Shown piece by piece: positions 29,044 to 42,600 of a stretch of DNA of 64,000 nt. Position 1 is the stretch's first letter, and the number at the start of each line of letters is the position of its first letter. The stretch is taken from positions 1,952,025-2,016,024 of the forward strand of contig OZ022583.1 in assembly GCA_963669155.1 (NCBI GenBank), written 5' to 3'. Source of the stretch: Arbacia lixula (lineage: Eukaryota > Echinodermata > Echinoidea > Arbacioida > Arbaciidae). The translations under genes and the position numbers were made by a program. The notes below the pieces were generated by a model. The model did not search any database. It was not told the DNA's origin and saw only the letters and a list, made by a program, of their open reading frames with translations.

Positions 29044-30701
29044 TGCATAATGTGCATTAAGACACACAGACCATTTCGTTTGAAGATGTTATGTAGAATA
29101 ATGATGCATTCTCCCTGATCAATGAGTGGCACTATGTCATGTCAATCATTCAAAACATCTGCAACATGATCAAGGAGTCTGTCTTTTAGGCGGACGAAAC
29201 ATAACTAACCGCACACTTCATACATTCTGACATCTTTGACAAAGTTTCAGTAATCAAAACATGTTCGTTGATAATTACGAAAGAAGAAAACTTTGTCAAA
29301 ATAGCACGGTTTAATCGATAATGTTATCTTGATAAGAGACGAAGGAGAACAACAATGCTCTTATTTGCAGAAGGTGGTGCAGAATATTCACCGTCCGTTT
29401 CGTAACTGGCTTTCACCATACCAAGTTCCTTGAAGAGTTACATGTGGGTCTGGCCCTGGGTGTGACATTCGCTTTTCACCATTTGACATTGGGAACAAAT
29501 ATTCTTTCAAAGTCCTACAAAGTCCATTGAAGACCTGGTATTACATTCGCTCCTGTGAATGCGAGAATCCCATATTACAGTTTTCCAGTTGCTACCATAT
29601 AAAAGACACAAAAATCTGACAAATTTAAGCAGAACTTAAGCAGAGCGGTAGTGGTAGGCATCCTTCCATTTAGCAAACCATCTTGTATACTCCTTTAACT
29701 TAACAACGTGTAAAATTAAGCATGATTCGACATCTAACATTTGAGCGGTAATCAATGGAAGTGTCGGATGTATTGATTTTCATTTACATGCGTCCGGAGG
29801 CCCCCACCACTTACAAAGGCGGTTGGTGGTAATTCTGAGTACATCCGGTAGCCTAGGTAATAATAATAGTCCATTCTTATATAGCGCAATTTTACAGTCT
29901 CAGTGCGCATAAAAGAAAATAAAGAGAAAGAAATAGAACTACATTTAAGCAAAGATAAAGTGATTGAAACTTAAACAACTTTGTCTGGTAACACAGACTA
30001 CCATGACTACGTCCTTATGGCGTCATAGCTCCTCTGGCTTCTTCCGGATTGAGGATGGGATTGGGGCATATGTCTTACCAGACATAGCTGTTAACAGACT
30101 TGGTTATGTCCATGCACCTCACATCCTAATACCTAGGCTTTACATCTGGAGGAAATGACCAACATTCTGCACTGGCCCTACACGGGTTACCTTTCCAGGT
30201 CAACTTAACGGATGCTGCATTCGTTTTTATAAATAAATGGTTCAAAGCAGTCGTTTAAGGTAAAGAACCATGGTTTTACCATCGATCCGGGTAAAATCAT
30301 GGATTCCATTGTACTACAGTCTTAACTCTCTGCCATCCACATGGAAATGTGATTATTAGTAATACATGTACACATCAATCCCATTGAGCGCCATATGTTC
30401 TGGCTCAGAAAGGGTCAACCATTACCCCAAACCACTGCCTACAACCCACGTCTCCGACTCCGAGCACGCCCTTGCGTAATCACTCACCCCCACCGTCCCC
30501 ACACCTATCATCCCACCCCTATCGCGCCACACCTGAACCCGAACTCTGCTTGGCCCGTTGGGTATCAGACAAACCGATGTTATAAACTCACTTTCATGGT
30601 GGAGGAATACACACGTGACATAAAAAAAGGAGTTAAAATCTTCATTAAGGATTCCAAACCCGACCCACAACCCCCAATCTCCGATCACCAACCCAAGCAG
30701 A
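29044..30701. other. Intergenic, no gene recognised
   Basis: Mixed AT-rich sequence. A 'taataataatagtccattcttatatagcgc' type stretch near 29,857-29,890 resembles a short dispersed repeat. From 30,420 to 30,700 the sequence is C-rich with short open frames of no recognisable family. Confidence 0.4.
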
Positions 30702-32306
30702 CAGTCACGCCCAATTCCGGATTCCTGCTATCGAGATGATAGTGAAAAACTGGCAAACCTCTGCCCATAGCGGTCGCGTACGGACAGACGGCGGCACTGT
30801 GCGAATCCTAGAATTTTTACAGCCGTTTTGTTCGAAAGGCTGGCAATTTACATGACATCAGGTTTTGCGTACCTACACACGCACCGCGTTACCCTCCGCC
30901 CCCATTTCACCCTCTTTATCCTTCCCTCTTCCTGACCACGCTCCCTAGCTGAACCCTCCTGTGTGAACAAGACAGGCACTTTTGCAAAAATCGTGTGTAC
31001 CCCTTGATATGACAATTGATAGATTTAAAGCAAGACAATTCGGGGTAGGGGGGGGGAGGGGTGATGTCAGTGAGAGCAACATACAAGTAACGAGACAAGG
31101 AGAGAGATTGAAATAAACAATGCGTTATAGACATTTATATTCAAAGTTATCGAACTCTATACGAATAATTCATCATCCTACCTTACTCGAGGTTTCATTC
31201 CTTGCGAAGTTTTATTGGAATACTGCTGTGAATCGCGTTGGAGAATCAATTTACAATGTACTTCAGCCCATGGCACAGTGCCCCACCTCCTCACACACAT
31301 GGTTCGGTCAGCATGTCATGCAAAACATTGATACGTAATAATGATAATAGTTCGTAATAATTCAGTGTTCCGCATTTGTACTCGGATCCTGAGGAGAAAT
31401 ATCAACGTCTGCAAGATCACTATACATCTATTCAGAGCTCAACAGAAGTTAAATCGCCTAATCGCACAGGTACGGGGAATAGTGTTTTGTGTTCTCGATA
31501 CGAACTAGAATAACACACCTCGGCGATAACGTTTGAGCATGGACCTTACACTGGTCCATGGTGTGAGAAAGTATATTTTTAGCACTTCAAGTGTTGTGCA
31601 TTTGAACACTGTACTGGCCACGAGTCGTTGCCATGGTTAGTGCCAGAATGGCAGTGTTTATCTTACATAACATCCATGTGTGAGGGGGGTTTGTTATCGG
31701 GTTGAAATTAACCATGCATGGCTGGCTTGGGTGAGAAATATAAGGACAGAATCTTATCGGATAGCTTGGGAACAAACTGGAGGGAACTGATACAGTGTAC
31801 AAAAGACGATATATTGTGCACAGTACAAACACTGGGTGGGAACATCAGATGGTGTGCATATTCACGCTTGTTTCTCCCACATGCTTATAGAGTTCAGTGG
31901 CGTGTACACTCACCATGCTGACAACGCAGTGCGGTGTCCGATCGCTCTAACTCGCGCGAAGTTCCTGTCGCACACGTCTATAACCGTTGGGTTTTTGAAA
32001 TCATACAACCCATTCACGTTTTCTAACACAATTTTCGCCGAGAGTACTGGATAGATCATTCTAAGAACGCACACATAACAAGTTCAATTATCCATTTACG
32101 AAACTGTCAAATATTAGAATACTCTATCCAGTACTCTGCCCAAAATATTTTTTTGTTTAATTGAATGTCTTAACCGTCAAAATTTTCCCATAGACATTCT
32201 ACAGAGAGCGTCTCGTTACGTAATATTGCATAACTGAGTCAGCGCTGAAAATAGTGAATTCCTGCTATTTTGACCAATAGCAGGAATCCGGAATTGGGCG
32301 TGACTG
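30702..32306. repeat. 30-bp perfect inverted repeat pair, 1.5 kb apart
   Basis: The 30 bases at 30,702-30,731 (CAGTCACGCCCAATTCCGGA... ) recur exactly in reverse complement at 32,277-32,306. The right copy also forms a short hairpin with TTCCTGCTAT at 32,259-32,268. This may mark the ends of an old transposon. The interior has no recognisable ORF. Confidence 0.8.
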
Positions 32307-32685
32307 GCAGAAATACCCCAACCCAACATCACCCCGCCCACAAGTCCCCCCTCCATTATTTGGTATCAGAGCCTTCCCCTCCGAAACACCACCCCACCCC
32401 TGCCAGTATCCCCTACACCCAGAGGCAAACCTCAACTAAACCTTTGCCCGTCCCGTGATATGAATAAAAAAAAACTACTAAATGAATAGGCCTCCAATAA
32501 AACCGAGTGCAATAACTCAGTGCGATAAGAAACAGGCGCTCTATCGTGACTGGTCCAGTGCTTATGTCATCACGGGGTGTGTGCTGGACCGTGAGAGCGT
32601 GGAAGTATTGTAGCATTTCTCCTAAAAGCTGCACTTGATTCGCATTGATAGTGTCCGTGCAACACAGTGATATCACACATCAGAA
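32307..32685 (+). promoter_or_regulatory. Immediate upstream region of the SLC5 gene
   Basis: Likely 5' UTR or promoter by position only. An in-frame TGA at 32,668-32,670 precedes the ATG by 18 nt and closes the frame, supporting the chosen start. No TATA box recognised. Confidence 0.4.
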
Positions 32686-33039
32686 ATGGCTGTAGCTGGA
32701 GGTGATACTGCGTCGTTCGGCGCCGCGGACTACGCGGTGGTCGGGGCCATGCTCCTGGTCTCGCTCAGCATCGGCGTCTACCAGGCGTGCACGGGCGGCA
32801 AGCAGCGAACGGCCGAGGAGTTTCTCATGGCCAACCGCAACATGAACCCGATCCCCGTTGCCCTGTCACTCATTGCCACCTACATTTCCGCCATCACCTT
32901 CATCGGGACACCGTCGGAGAACTACGTCCACGGGATCATGCACGTATGGAACTGGTTGGCGACGTCGACGGCTTGCCTGATCACCATGGCCATCTTCATG
33001 CCCATATTCTACCATCTTCGCGTCACTAGTTCTACTGAG
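32686..33039 (+). CDS. SLC5A8-like: SLC5 exon 1 (start codon)
   Basis: 354 nt, phase 0 out at GTGTGT. Encodes helices 1-3 with ADYAVVGAMLLVSLSIGVYQ and ALSLIATYISAITFIGTPSE (Na+-site helix). It is much more GC-rich than its surroundings. ATG context is aGAAATGG, and an in-frame stop lies 18 nt upstream. Confidence 0.95.
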
Positions 33040-36000
33040 GTGTGTCCTCTGGACTGTTTTTTTTTCACTCCATAATATGTATCATACTCGTAGCATCCTC
33101 ACATTATATTCCCCATTATCGACTCTTCCACTTCCCTTAGTCTCCTTTTCCGTACGTGTCGTTATCCTCCTTCGTTCTTCTGCTACTGTACCTTCTGTTG
33201 GTATTCCACAATATAACGTTCCTTCTTTTGAATACTTCCACTTTACATCGTTTCCTCTTCCGTGTCGTTATCCTCCTCCTTCTTTGTTCTTCTGCTCCTG
33301 TACCTTCTTTTTGTGTTCATGATAGAAGGTTTCTTCTTTTCAATTCTTCTACTTTCCATCGTCTCCTCTACCATGTCTTCCTTTTTCGTTCTTCATCTCC
33401 CGTACCTTCTGTTTGTGTTCATAATTATGATGTTCCTATTTTTTTAATGCTCCCACTTTCCATCGTCTCCTCTTCCGTGTCGTTATTCTCCTTCTTCGAT
33501 CTTCTGCTCCTGCATATTTTATTTGTCCTTCTGCTCCTCCTGTTTATGCTCCTTCTGCTCAAGCTCCTGCTCAACCTAGTCACTTTCCTGCCCCTTGTTC
33601 TCCCTCCTCCTGCTCCCTTCTCTTCCTGCTGTTACTCCTGATAATATACCCGCCCCTCCTGATCCCGCTCTTCCTCCCGCTCCTCCTCTTGTTTTTGCTC
33701 CTTCCGTTCCTGCTCCTCCTTCTCGTGCTCCTCTTGTTCCTCCACCTGTTCCTACTCCTGCTCCTGTTCCTGCTGCTGATGTCTCCTTATGTTCCTGCTC
33801 ATACTCCTCCTATTCATGTTCCTGTTCCTCGTACTCGTCTCCTTATCACAATATACAGTGACTTTGCTTTATTAATGTTATCCCTGAGTATTTAAAGAGA
33901 AGGGAGTTTTAGATCGGCACGACGTGGACGTGGACGTCGATGTGTTTTTCTCAAGATCGGCAAGAACACTCCACCTTTCTCCACTGCAAATCTCACATGC
34001 TGTAAGAATCTCCCACACACTAACAGTCAGGGGCAAAGAAAGCGCGGGGGGGGGGGGGGGCGTCTTCATCTCCCAACGCATTTTCTAGTGATATAAAATA
34101 ACAATAATAACTATAATCTACGTTTCTTTAAATAAAAAAGGCGTTTCCAACCCAGAAAAGAAATATTGTTTCAAATCATATTTTGCTATTTCATTTTGAG
34201 AGATAAATAAACACATGCAGTGTAAGTGCTTTGCGCTACCGCTTTGGGTTACCGCTCAATTGCAATTTATATCCCGTGTCTGTATTGCAAATGTCATGTT
34301 TATGTATATGTTTGTATATGATTGAAAATCAATACAATCAAAGAAACATGAATCGAATGAAGACACTCGTTAATCGATATTATTGTATACGTCATTGAAG
34401 CTTACAGCAACTTTGAATGGAGAAAAAGCTATCCGAATTCACCTATATCCTATGCAACAATGCAAACTTATACATTTAAAAAGAAAGTGCTCGCTCCAAT
34501 AAGCGAGATAATAGTTGCAATGTGCGCATGAACAGATTATTACTGATACGAATTACCGTATCACTCACAGAGTAAAATGGAAATTGCATAGTGGACCACA
34601 ACAATGCAGATATGACAACAGCGAATCAGCTCACAAAGGTAGTGAAAGTACATTCCACCATGTGCACCTGTTTGTATTGTTTGTATGGGCACGCTGTAAA
34701 ATATCACACCTACACAGCTTCATGATCAAATCACTAGTCGTTCTTGACAGTCAATCGACAGCGCTTGCTTGTTCTATAGAAATCGTGAGCGTTTTATTTT
34801 TCGCCTCGCGAAATCTCACGCGCAGATTTTCCTGCACCTAGATTATAATGGAATTCGACATACTCGCGAGATCTTTTTCTGGTGTCTTCTGTAAGCATAC
34901 TGATCATGATTTTATTAGACAGAGATTGAGATTATAATGTTTCTTAATAAATATTTTAATTTTTTTCGAAATCCGCAAAGGAGTTTTTATGTTATTTGCT
35001 TTCAAAAACAGGCCTCATTTTTTTTTTTTTTTAAATATGTAAGCTCTTAGACCTTTCTGGATCCTGACCCTTCTATGGATTGTACGGCAACGGAGATTTT
35101 GATTCCAATATTGTTTGGGCTCAAAAATAAAACATTTGTGGTATTCGTCTTCAAAGTGACGCGAGATTTCAGAAATCGTACGACGTGGCAACCGATATAT
35201 ATGTAAGCTCTCAGACGTTGCTGGATCCTGACCCTTCTACAAATTGAACGGCAACACCAGTTACAGCTTTGGAAAGCCAGTACTCCAGCGGAGAATTTGA
35301 TTCCAGTTTTGTTTGGGCTAAAAAAAAAAGCATTTGTGCTATTCGTCTTCAAAGTGACGCAAATTTTCAGAAATCATACGTACTTCGCAACCAATATTCG
35401 TCCGCAGGCAGCAGAAGACACGTTTTTTTCAGCTCTGTAGTCGTGACCTTCACTTGACCTCTCGAACAGCGAAAAAGGTCTCCCTTTCAAACTGCGATAT
35501 CTCCATGAATAAACCATATTTTTGTACACTTTCTTTTGCAAATGTTTGTTGGAGGTCGAAATTTATCAAGTATGAAAAAAACATTCAATTAAAGCAGGCA
35601 GAAAAAATATTGCAAATTCGAGATAAATATGTGGTTCTAATTAAATAAAGAAAAATGATAATAAACTCAATATTTCAATGTCAATCGCTTTTGAGCCCCC
35701 AATACTTATAGATCATCTGAAGCGGAATCTATTGTACTTTGTAAACATACCATTTTTTTCAACCTCTCCTTGTAGAAGGGTCAGCATCCAGCAAAATATC
35801 CACCATGTTCAAATCCAAACTGCATGAGACATGACGAAATTGTGAGCGATCCTAACCAGCCAATCATAGTCCCTTGAATCGCCGGTGGCATTTCGTTATT
35901 ATCGTGGACTATGATTGGCTGGTTAGGATCGTTCACAACTTCGTCATATCTCGCTCATTTTGGATTTGAACATGGTTGAGGTTTTGCTGGATCTTGACCC

Positions 36001-39000
36001 TTCTATGGGGGGGGGGGGGGGGGGCGGGGGGGGGGCGGGAGGTTGAAAAGTAATGGTATCTCCATAAAGTACAATAAATTCCGCTTCAGATGATCTCTAA
36101 ATGTTAGGGGCTCAAAAGTGATTGACTTTGAAATATAGAGATTATTTTCATTTTTTTTTATTAGAATCACATATTTATCTCGAATTTGCAATATTTTTCG
36201 GCCTGTTTTAATGAAATGTATTTTCACACTTGGTATATTTCGACCTCCAACATACAGTTACAAAAGAAAGCGTACGGAAATACGGTATATTCATGAAGAT
36301 ATTGCAGTTTGAAAATGAGACGTTTTCCGCGTTTAGAGAGGTCAAGTGAAAGTCACGACTACCTCGCTGAAAATAAAATAAGCGTATTTTCCAGTGCCTG
36401 CCATTTGGCTGTTGATTCAGTGGAATTTTTCTACCATGATGAAACTACGTACTGGCTTATTCTGTTCCGTGTGACATACTTTGTACCCATAAATTTCACG
36501 ACAAACAATCCCGGGGGTGTTTCATCAAATTGTTTGTATATTATTCATAACTTTACGCACGATTGGTTACCTGCTCTTCTGCTAAATCAGATATCCCAAT
36601 TTGTTTGTGTTTTAACATAGTGGGAGTTAGTTTCCTAGAATCCTAATCAAATTTGACAAATCATGAACTTTGTATTCAGACGCTTGTTAGCAATAAGCAT
36701 TTTAATTTACAGCGATCAGATATCAACTTGAGCTGGTAGGAATCAAAATCAATGAAAATCTCATTTCACATAAGAATAGGTGACCAGTCGTGCGTAAAGT
36801 CGTTCGTAGTTTACGACACGCTACCCAGGCCTGTTATCATATTTACATACCATTTCACTCGTAACCCTTGAACTTAGAAATCGGATAATATAAAGATGCG
36901 GGTAGATAACAAATCCCATGCACACGTGCATTTCAGAAGTTGATATTTTAGTCACCATTGTGTGAGTGGTTACGGGGTCAACCGCTGTTTCCAACCACGT
37001 GACTTACAATCCGTGAGGACATTTATTGCATATCTTGCCCTTCTATTCGGGGTTGGAATGTCGGGTTCCCATGCATCTCATGCTGATTGGTTAATGTCAA
37101 TTTATTCAAATCATTAGAATGTCTAGCTAATGATTTCGGATGATCCCAAGAGAAACTGCTGTCACATGGGCTTTGCCAACTTGGATTGTTACAAAATTGT
37201 TTAAAGACAAAACTTTTCAAGCAAACATCTTCAGTCAAATTAACCCTCTTTTCAAGTCAATTAAGACATAATTGTTCGACAGGGGTTCAGTTTATGGAGT
37301 GAAAAGGGGAAAAGAAGGGGGTTCGGCAGAACTAGCACTCTTTTTTTTCAAATCAGCAAGTTGACTTTGACCTGAAATGTTCATCGGCTAATCGAAATGT
37401 TTGTTGTTTGGTGCTCTTGATGCTTGTTACCTTCCCACGAGGCCAGAGGTCTTAGATGGCAGCGGGGATGGGAGCAAACAACAAATATTAGATCCGCATA
37501 ATGGAGCTATAAAAACTTGTTTATAATCCCAAGGCGCAATTTGCTTAATGGACACTGCCAAGAAACCGTGACCTCCTTTTCATGAAGCAATGCTCGATGC
37601 CGCGAACAAGACTGTGACGTGTTCTCAACATGTGTTCTGATGAGGTGTTCAGAAGTTATGAACATGATTGTGTGGCAACAGCTTCTCAGAGAGAACAAAA
37701 TTTCGCTTGTCCAGCTCTGTTAATGGCATCAAAATATTAATAAAACTGTTATATAGTAGAACGTTATGATCGTTATGAACTCACCTAGTACTAAGCTAGG
37801 AAAAGCTCATAGACTTATCACTCATTTCATGCATTCATTGTACTGAGAGGGTTAGGCAGATTCCAATCAATGAGTCTACGCTGTCGTTTTGTACTGTATT
37901 GTTTAGTATTGATTGTATTCTATTCTTGTACTTAATAATCAATTATCAATAAATTAATATATCGATGTACCCATAACTTGGGTATACATGTACTAACATT
38001 GTCTCTAATGTTGATAGACAATTTATGAAAGATTTCCTGACCAATTATTTGTGGCGAAGAAAAATGGTTGATCGACAGGAGCCGATAAGAAAATGAATGA
38101 TTCGTATCCAGCTTGCCATAAACAGTCAAATAATGTCAAATAATGTTTGCGCGCCAGTGCCCATGCCTCAATGGATGATATTTGCGGCCATGGGTAGAGA
38201 AATAATCATGCATGAAATCATGTATTCATTGTCTATTTACAATAACGAACCATCCCAGTGTATCCTAGGTATGGGTAAATGATTATATCGGAGGGTCCAT
38301 CCTTCAATTTGCTCGCCTGTGACGTCACTATTATCGCAGGGTTGCCCATATTACAGGGGCGGATTCAGGATTTGTGAAAGGGGGGGGGGGGGGGGGCGGA
38401 GACCAGCTTTCCTTCCTGTTGAGAAACGTGGCCATGGTTCTGGGCTTCAATCTGCACTCGAGTATGAGGGCTCCCAATCAACCGCTCAAGAGCTAAACGG
38501 GGGAGGGTAGAAGCTGTAAAAATCGGGCCTTGTTGTCACTGTTGCATAATAGCGCTTACCAACTTACTAACTTTCTTTTAACTTATTTGTTTTTACCCCA
38601 AGATTCACATATACATTTCTTGGATTTGTTTGTACTTTTATTTGGATGTAGACTGCCCCTTAAACTTAAAGTCTTAAAGTGTGTTTGCATATCACATGTT
38701 TTGCAGTATCTGGGACTACGATTTAACCGACCTTGTCGTCTCTTGGGAACGTGCATAGTATGTCTCCATAACGTGAGTTTCGAGAGCTTATATTTTCATG
38801 CTTTTCAAAAACACACCCATACACACTTATTCACGTGCATGCACATGCATTTGAATTTAGATGAATTCAATAATCATTCGTTATTAATTAATTAAGAAAT
38901 ATATCAATATCAGTTTAAAATCAAATTATATTTACATATAACTCATGAATTATGATACATTTCAATTGATTCCTCATGAAGACATAATTTATTGGAGCAA

Positions 39001-39427
39001 TAAATGATGATATTGATATACATATTAAATGTAAAGTAGGATAAAGAACATTACATAGCAAAAATTTACTGGAAAATGATACCCATATTCGGTCTGGCTG
39101 TAATACTATGTAAAAGTCTGATTATGTTTTTGTTTTATTCAGTTCGCGTACCTAGGTATTGTTCTGTATGCACCTTCTCTGGCGTTGAATTCAGGTGAGT
39201 TGACAAAAAACAGCCAATACGCAACCAGAACGTAGCAGGGGTGGGGAAGGGTAAAGAGAAAAGGCGTCGTATACCACTATGATGAACGGGTCTTATTTAC
39301 ACCACCGGTTTGGCGGTTTGACACTGTTTTTAAGAGACATAAAGAAGTTTGTGTTTTCAACGATATCGTCGCCAGTAGTAGAAGTAGTAGCAGTAGAAAT
39401 AGTAGAAGTACTAGTAGTAGCAGTAGC

Positions 39428-39476
<49 letters not shown>

Positions 39477-39486
39477 TAGAAGAAGA

Positions 39487-39526
<40 letters not shown>

Positions 39527-39562
39527 CATGTAGTAGTAGTAGTAGTAGTAGTAGTAACACAT

Positions 39563-39623
<61 letters not shown>

Positions 39624-42600
39624 AAGTAGTAGTAGGAGTACTAATTGGGCCAGTAGTACAAGTCGTGGTAGTATGATGACAGTAGTTTCTTGTATATTAA
39701 TGAGTTGAAGCTATTTCCATTCTGATCTCACTCACCATACAGTGACCGGCCTGAATCTGTGGGCATCTGTCGTGACCATCGGGACCGTTTGTACCCTGTA
39801 CACATCGATGGTAAGCTGGGACCACGGGGCTGGGCCCACGGGGCTGGGATGGCATATTCCTTGTGTATATAGAGCGCGCCATGACAACACATACCGGTAA
39901 TTTGTAATTCAGACTTGCGTGTCTCTCCTTCAACGAAAATAAACCACATGGCATACCATAAGCCAGTTATAAATGCATTCATTGTACAATGCAGTCCGTA
40001 CATAATTATTCAATTTTAATAATTATTTATTTGATGTTCTTTTACACAAGAGCATGAATGACAGTTTAACATTGATCAAGTTTACAATAAACACATTATA
40101 CATAGATTTTAATACAGTTAAAACAACGACAAAAGTAAACATTACTTATATATACAATTAAGAAAATAGTAAAACTTTCGGTAACACCATGTGGTTATAT
40201 TCTCTCAGGAAATTTGACCCACACATGGGGTGAAGAACGGAACAGATAGAGTGAAATGTGAAGAGAGGCATATATTGCATAATTGTTGTTTTGAGTCAAT
40301 ATAAAATCACGCCACTTAACTTCTAGTTCAACCATTTTGTCATTTGAGAATCTACTTTTCCCAATACATCCTAATGACGAATTAAGAAAATTGGTACATC
40401 CAATATACATGATATACATGGTACACCCATATGCGCTATCTTGCAGACTGCATTGTTGTCTGTCTACAAATAACGAGTGCGTACACCGATATGTGTGGCC
40501 GTGAGTGGACATGGTTGTGTATACATTTCACACCGATGACCATGACACAGCACACATTGTCTTGATAGTACAACAACCGAGGATGTCCTCGTCATCGATT
40601 GTTGACATAATCAGGTCATTTCTAGCCCATGACATTAACATGCTCTACTCCCGACCTCCTTTAACCTGTTTATCTCATGAGATCTTGTTAAAATGTCGAA
40701 AAACTCCATAATCACAGGTCCGTGTAATTAGTGAAAAACATGTTTGTTAGTTTTTGGCGTCATCAATATCATTATGTGATAACCGTGTATGTCCTAGCTT
40801 ATTGTATCAACACATTACACACACACGACATAAATACGTAAATCGTATATTAAAGTACGCTCTCACAATTAGAACGTATAAAGTGCAATTGAACAATCCG
40901 TGTTTGTTTTCGACAGTTTAGCTATTTTGTAAACGTTATTTATTAGTGCCCTCTTACGATGAAAATATTTATAGTACAACAGTTTGAATAATCCTTTTGT
41001 TTCTGGAAATTGTATTTTTCTATAAATAGTATTTGTCTCTTTCACAACGGAAACATTCCAAGAACGATTAAATAATTCTTTTGTTACCGAAAGTGTGGCT
41101 ATTCTTCTAAATGATATGTCTAAGTTCACTGTCACCATAGAAAGAGTTGAAACATTCAAAACATTAAAAGTGCAATTAAATAACCCGTTTGTTAATAAAA
41201 GGTTTACAAACATATTTGAAAAGAGTGTGTACACTCTCATAATGAAAACATTTAAAGAACAACGGAATAGTTATTTTGTTATAGAAAGTTGTACTCTTTT
41301 AAATAGTCTTTTCAATACAATCTCATGAAACATTACAACACAAATAAAAAATCCTTTTTAATTAAAATGTATTAATACACAAAAACACCATGAAAACATT
41401 AAAAGAACAATTAAATAATCCTTTTGTTACCTGAAGTTATACATTTTTTTTAAAATAGTACTGACATGTTTTGATACAATCTCATGAAAGAGTAAGAAAA
41501 AGAACTCATAAATAATATTCATTTTGCTGCCGAAACCTAATATATTTTCTTACATATATTTTTTTGAACTCGTACACAATGTATACATTGGAAGAATTAA
41601 TCAATCTTTGCATTACCTTAAATAGGTATGTACATCTGCGTGGTGTGGTTGTATCGTGTATGTACGTGGAAGATGTGTGTATGTATTTTAAGAAGAGGGT
41701 GGATAGAGAGACAGGGGAAGAAAAAGAGAGACAAACAGACAGAGACAAATATACAGAGAGAGAAAAAAAAAACTCCAGTGGACGAGAATGATGACATTCA
41801 TCAAATATTCATGTTACCTTAAAGTTTGACAATTTTCTCAATTGTTTAGTACACGCTCACCGTTGGAGCGTGTACTAAACACGCGTGTACTAAATCACGA
41901 GTTCGTAATGACACCATGGTTGGACAATCCACTGAATAAATACTACTAGAATGCTGACTGGGATTTTTTCATGAAGCTGTGTTGAGTAACGGATGTGAAG
42001 ACATTTTACAGTGTGCCCGGTACAACAATAGAAACAGATGCACATGGTGGAAGGTTCTTTCACTACCTTCCCAGAGCTGAGTAGCTGTTGCCACATTTGT
42101 ATGATGATAAATTGAAATGTGGTCAACTATCTAATGAATTCCCACTTTAGTCTGTGAGTAATGAAATTGACCTTAGGTCATTTTCTACCAGCAATATATA
42201 GCCTGCTCATGCGCAAATTGCAATTACAAAGTGTCTCATAGTACAAAATACATAATCATTGTGTTGGCAGACATGTGAAAGTGCGTGTGTGTCTGTGTTA
42301 TTGCGTGCGTGGGTGTGCATGCACAGTGCGCGTACGTGATGTGGTTGCAGTTTTATGAGAGGGTGGGTACAGAGAAATGGAGAAACAGAGAAGGACAGAC
42401 AGACAGAAATACAGACTGGCAGACAGACATACAGATAGACAAATGTTGACACTCATCAAAAAATCCTTTTGTTACTGAAAGTTAGACTATTTTCTAAATT
42501 GTATTTATTAGTTCACGCTTATCGTGGAAACATTCAAAGCAAAAATCGATAAAACTTGTGTTGGTTTACATGTGTATTCATCTATGTGATGTTCTTGCAT

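Noticed and set aside
33077-33895. Several Leu/Ser/Pro-rich frames up to 161 codons
   Set aside because: They span a pyrimidine-rich intronic tract and are explained by base composition.
36309-36620. 103-codon plus-strand frame
   Set aside because: It straddles the end of the palindromic element and the start of a degraded MITE; no family similarity.
39279-39562. Poly-Val, poly-Tyr and poly-Thr frames
   Set aside because: Translations of the AGT microsatellite.
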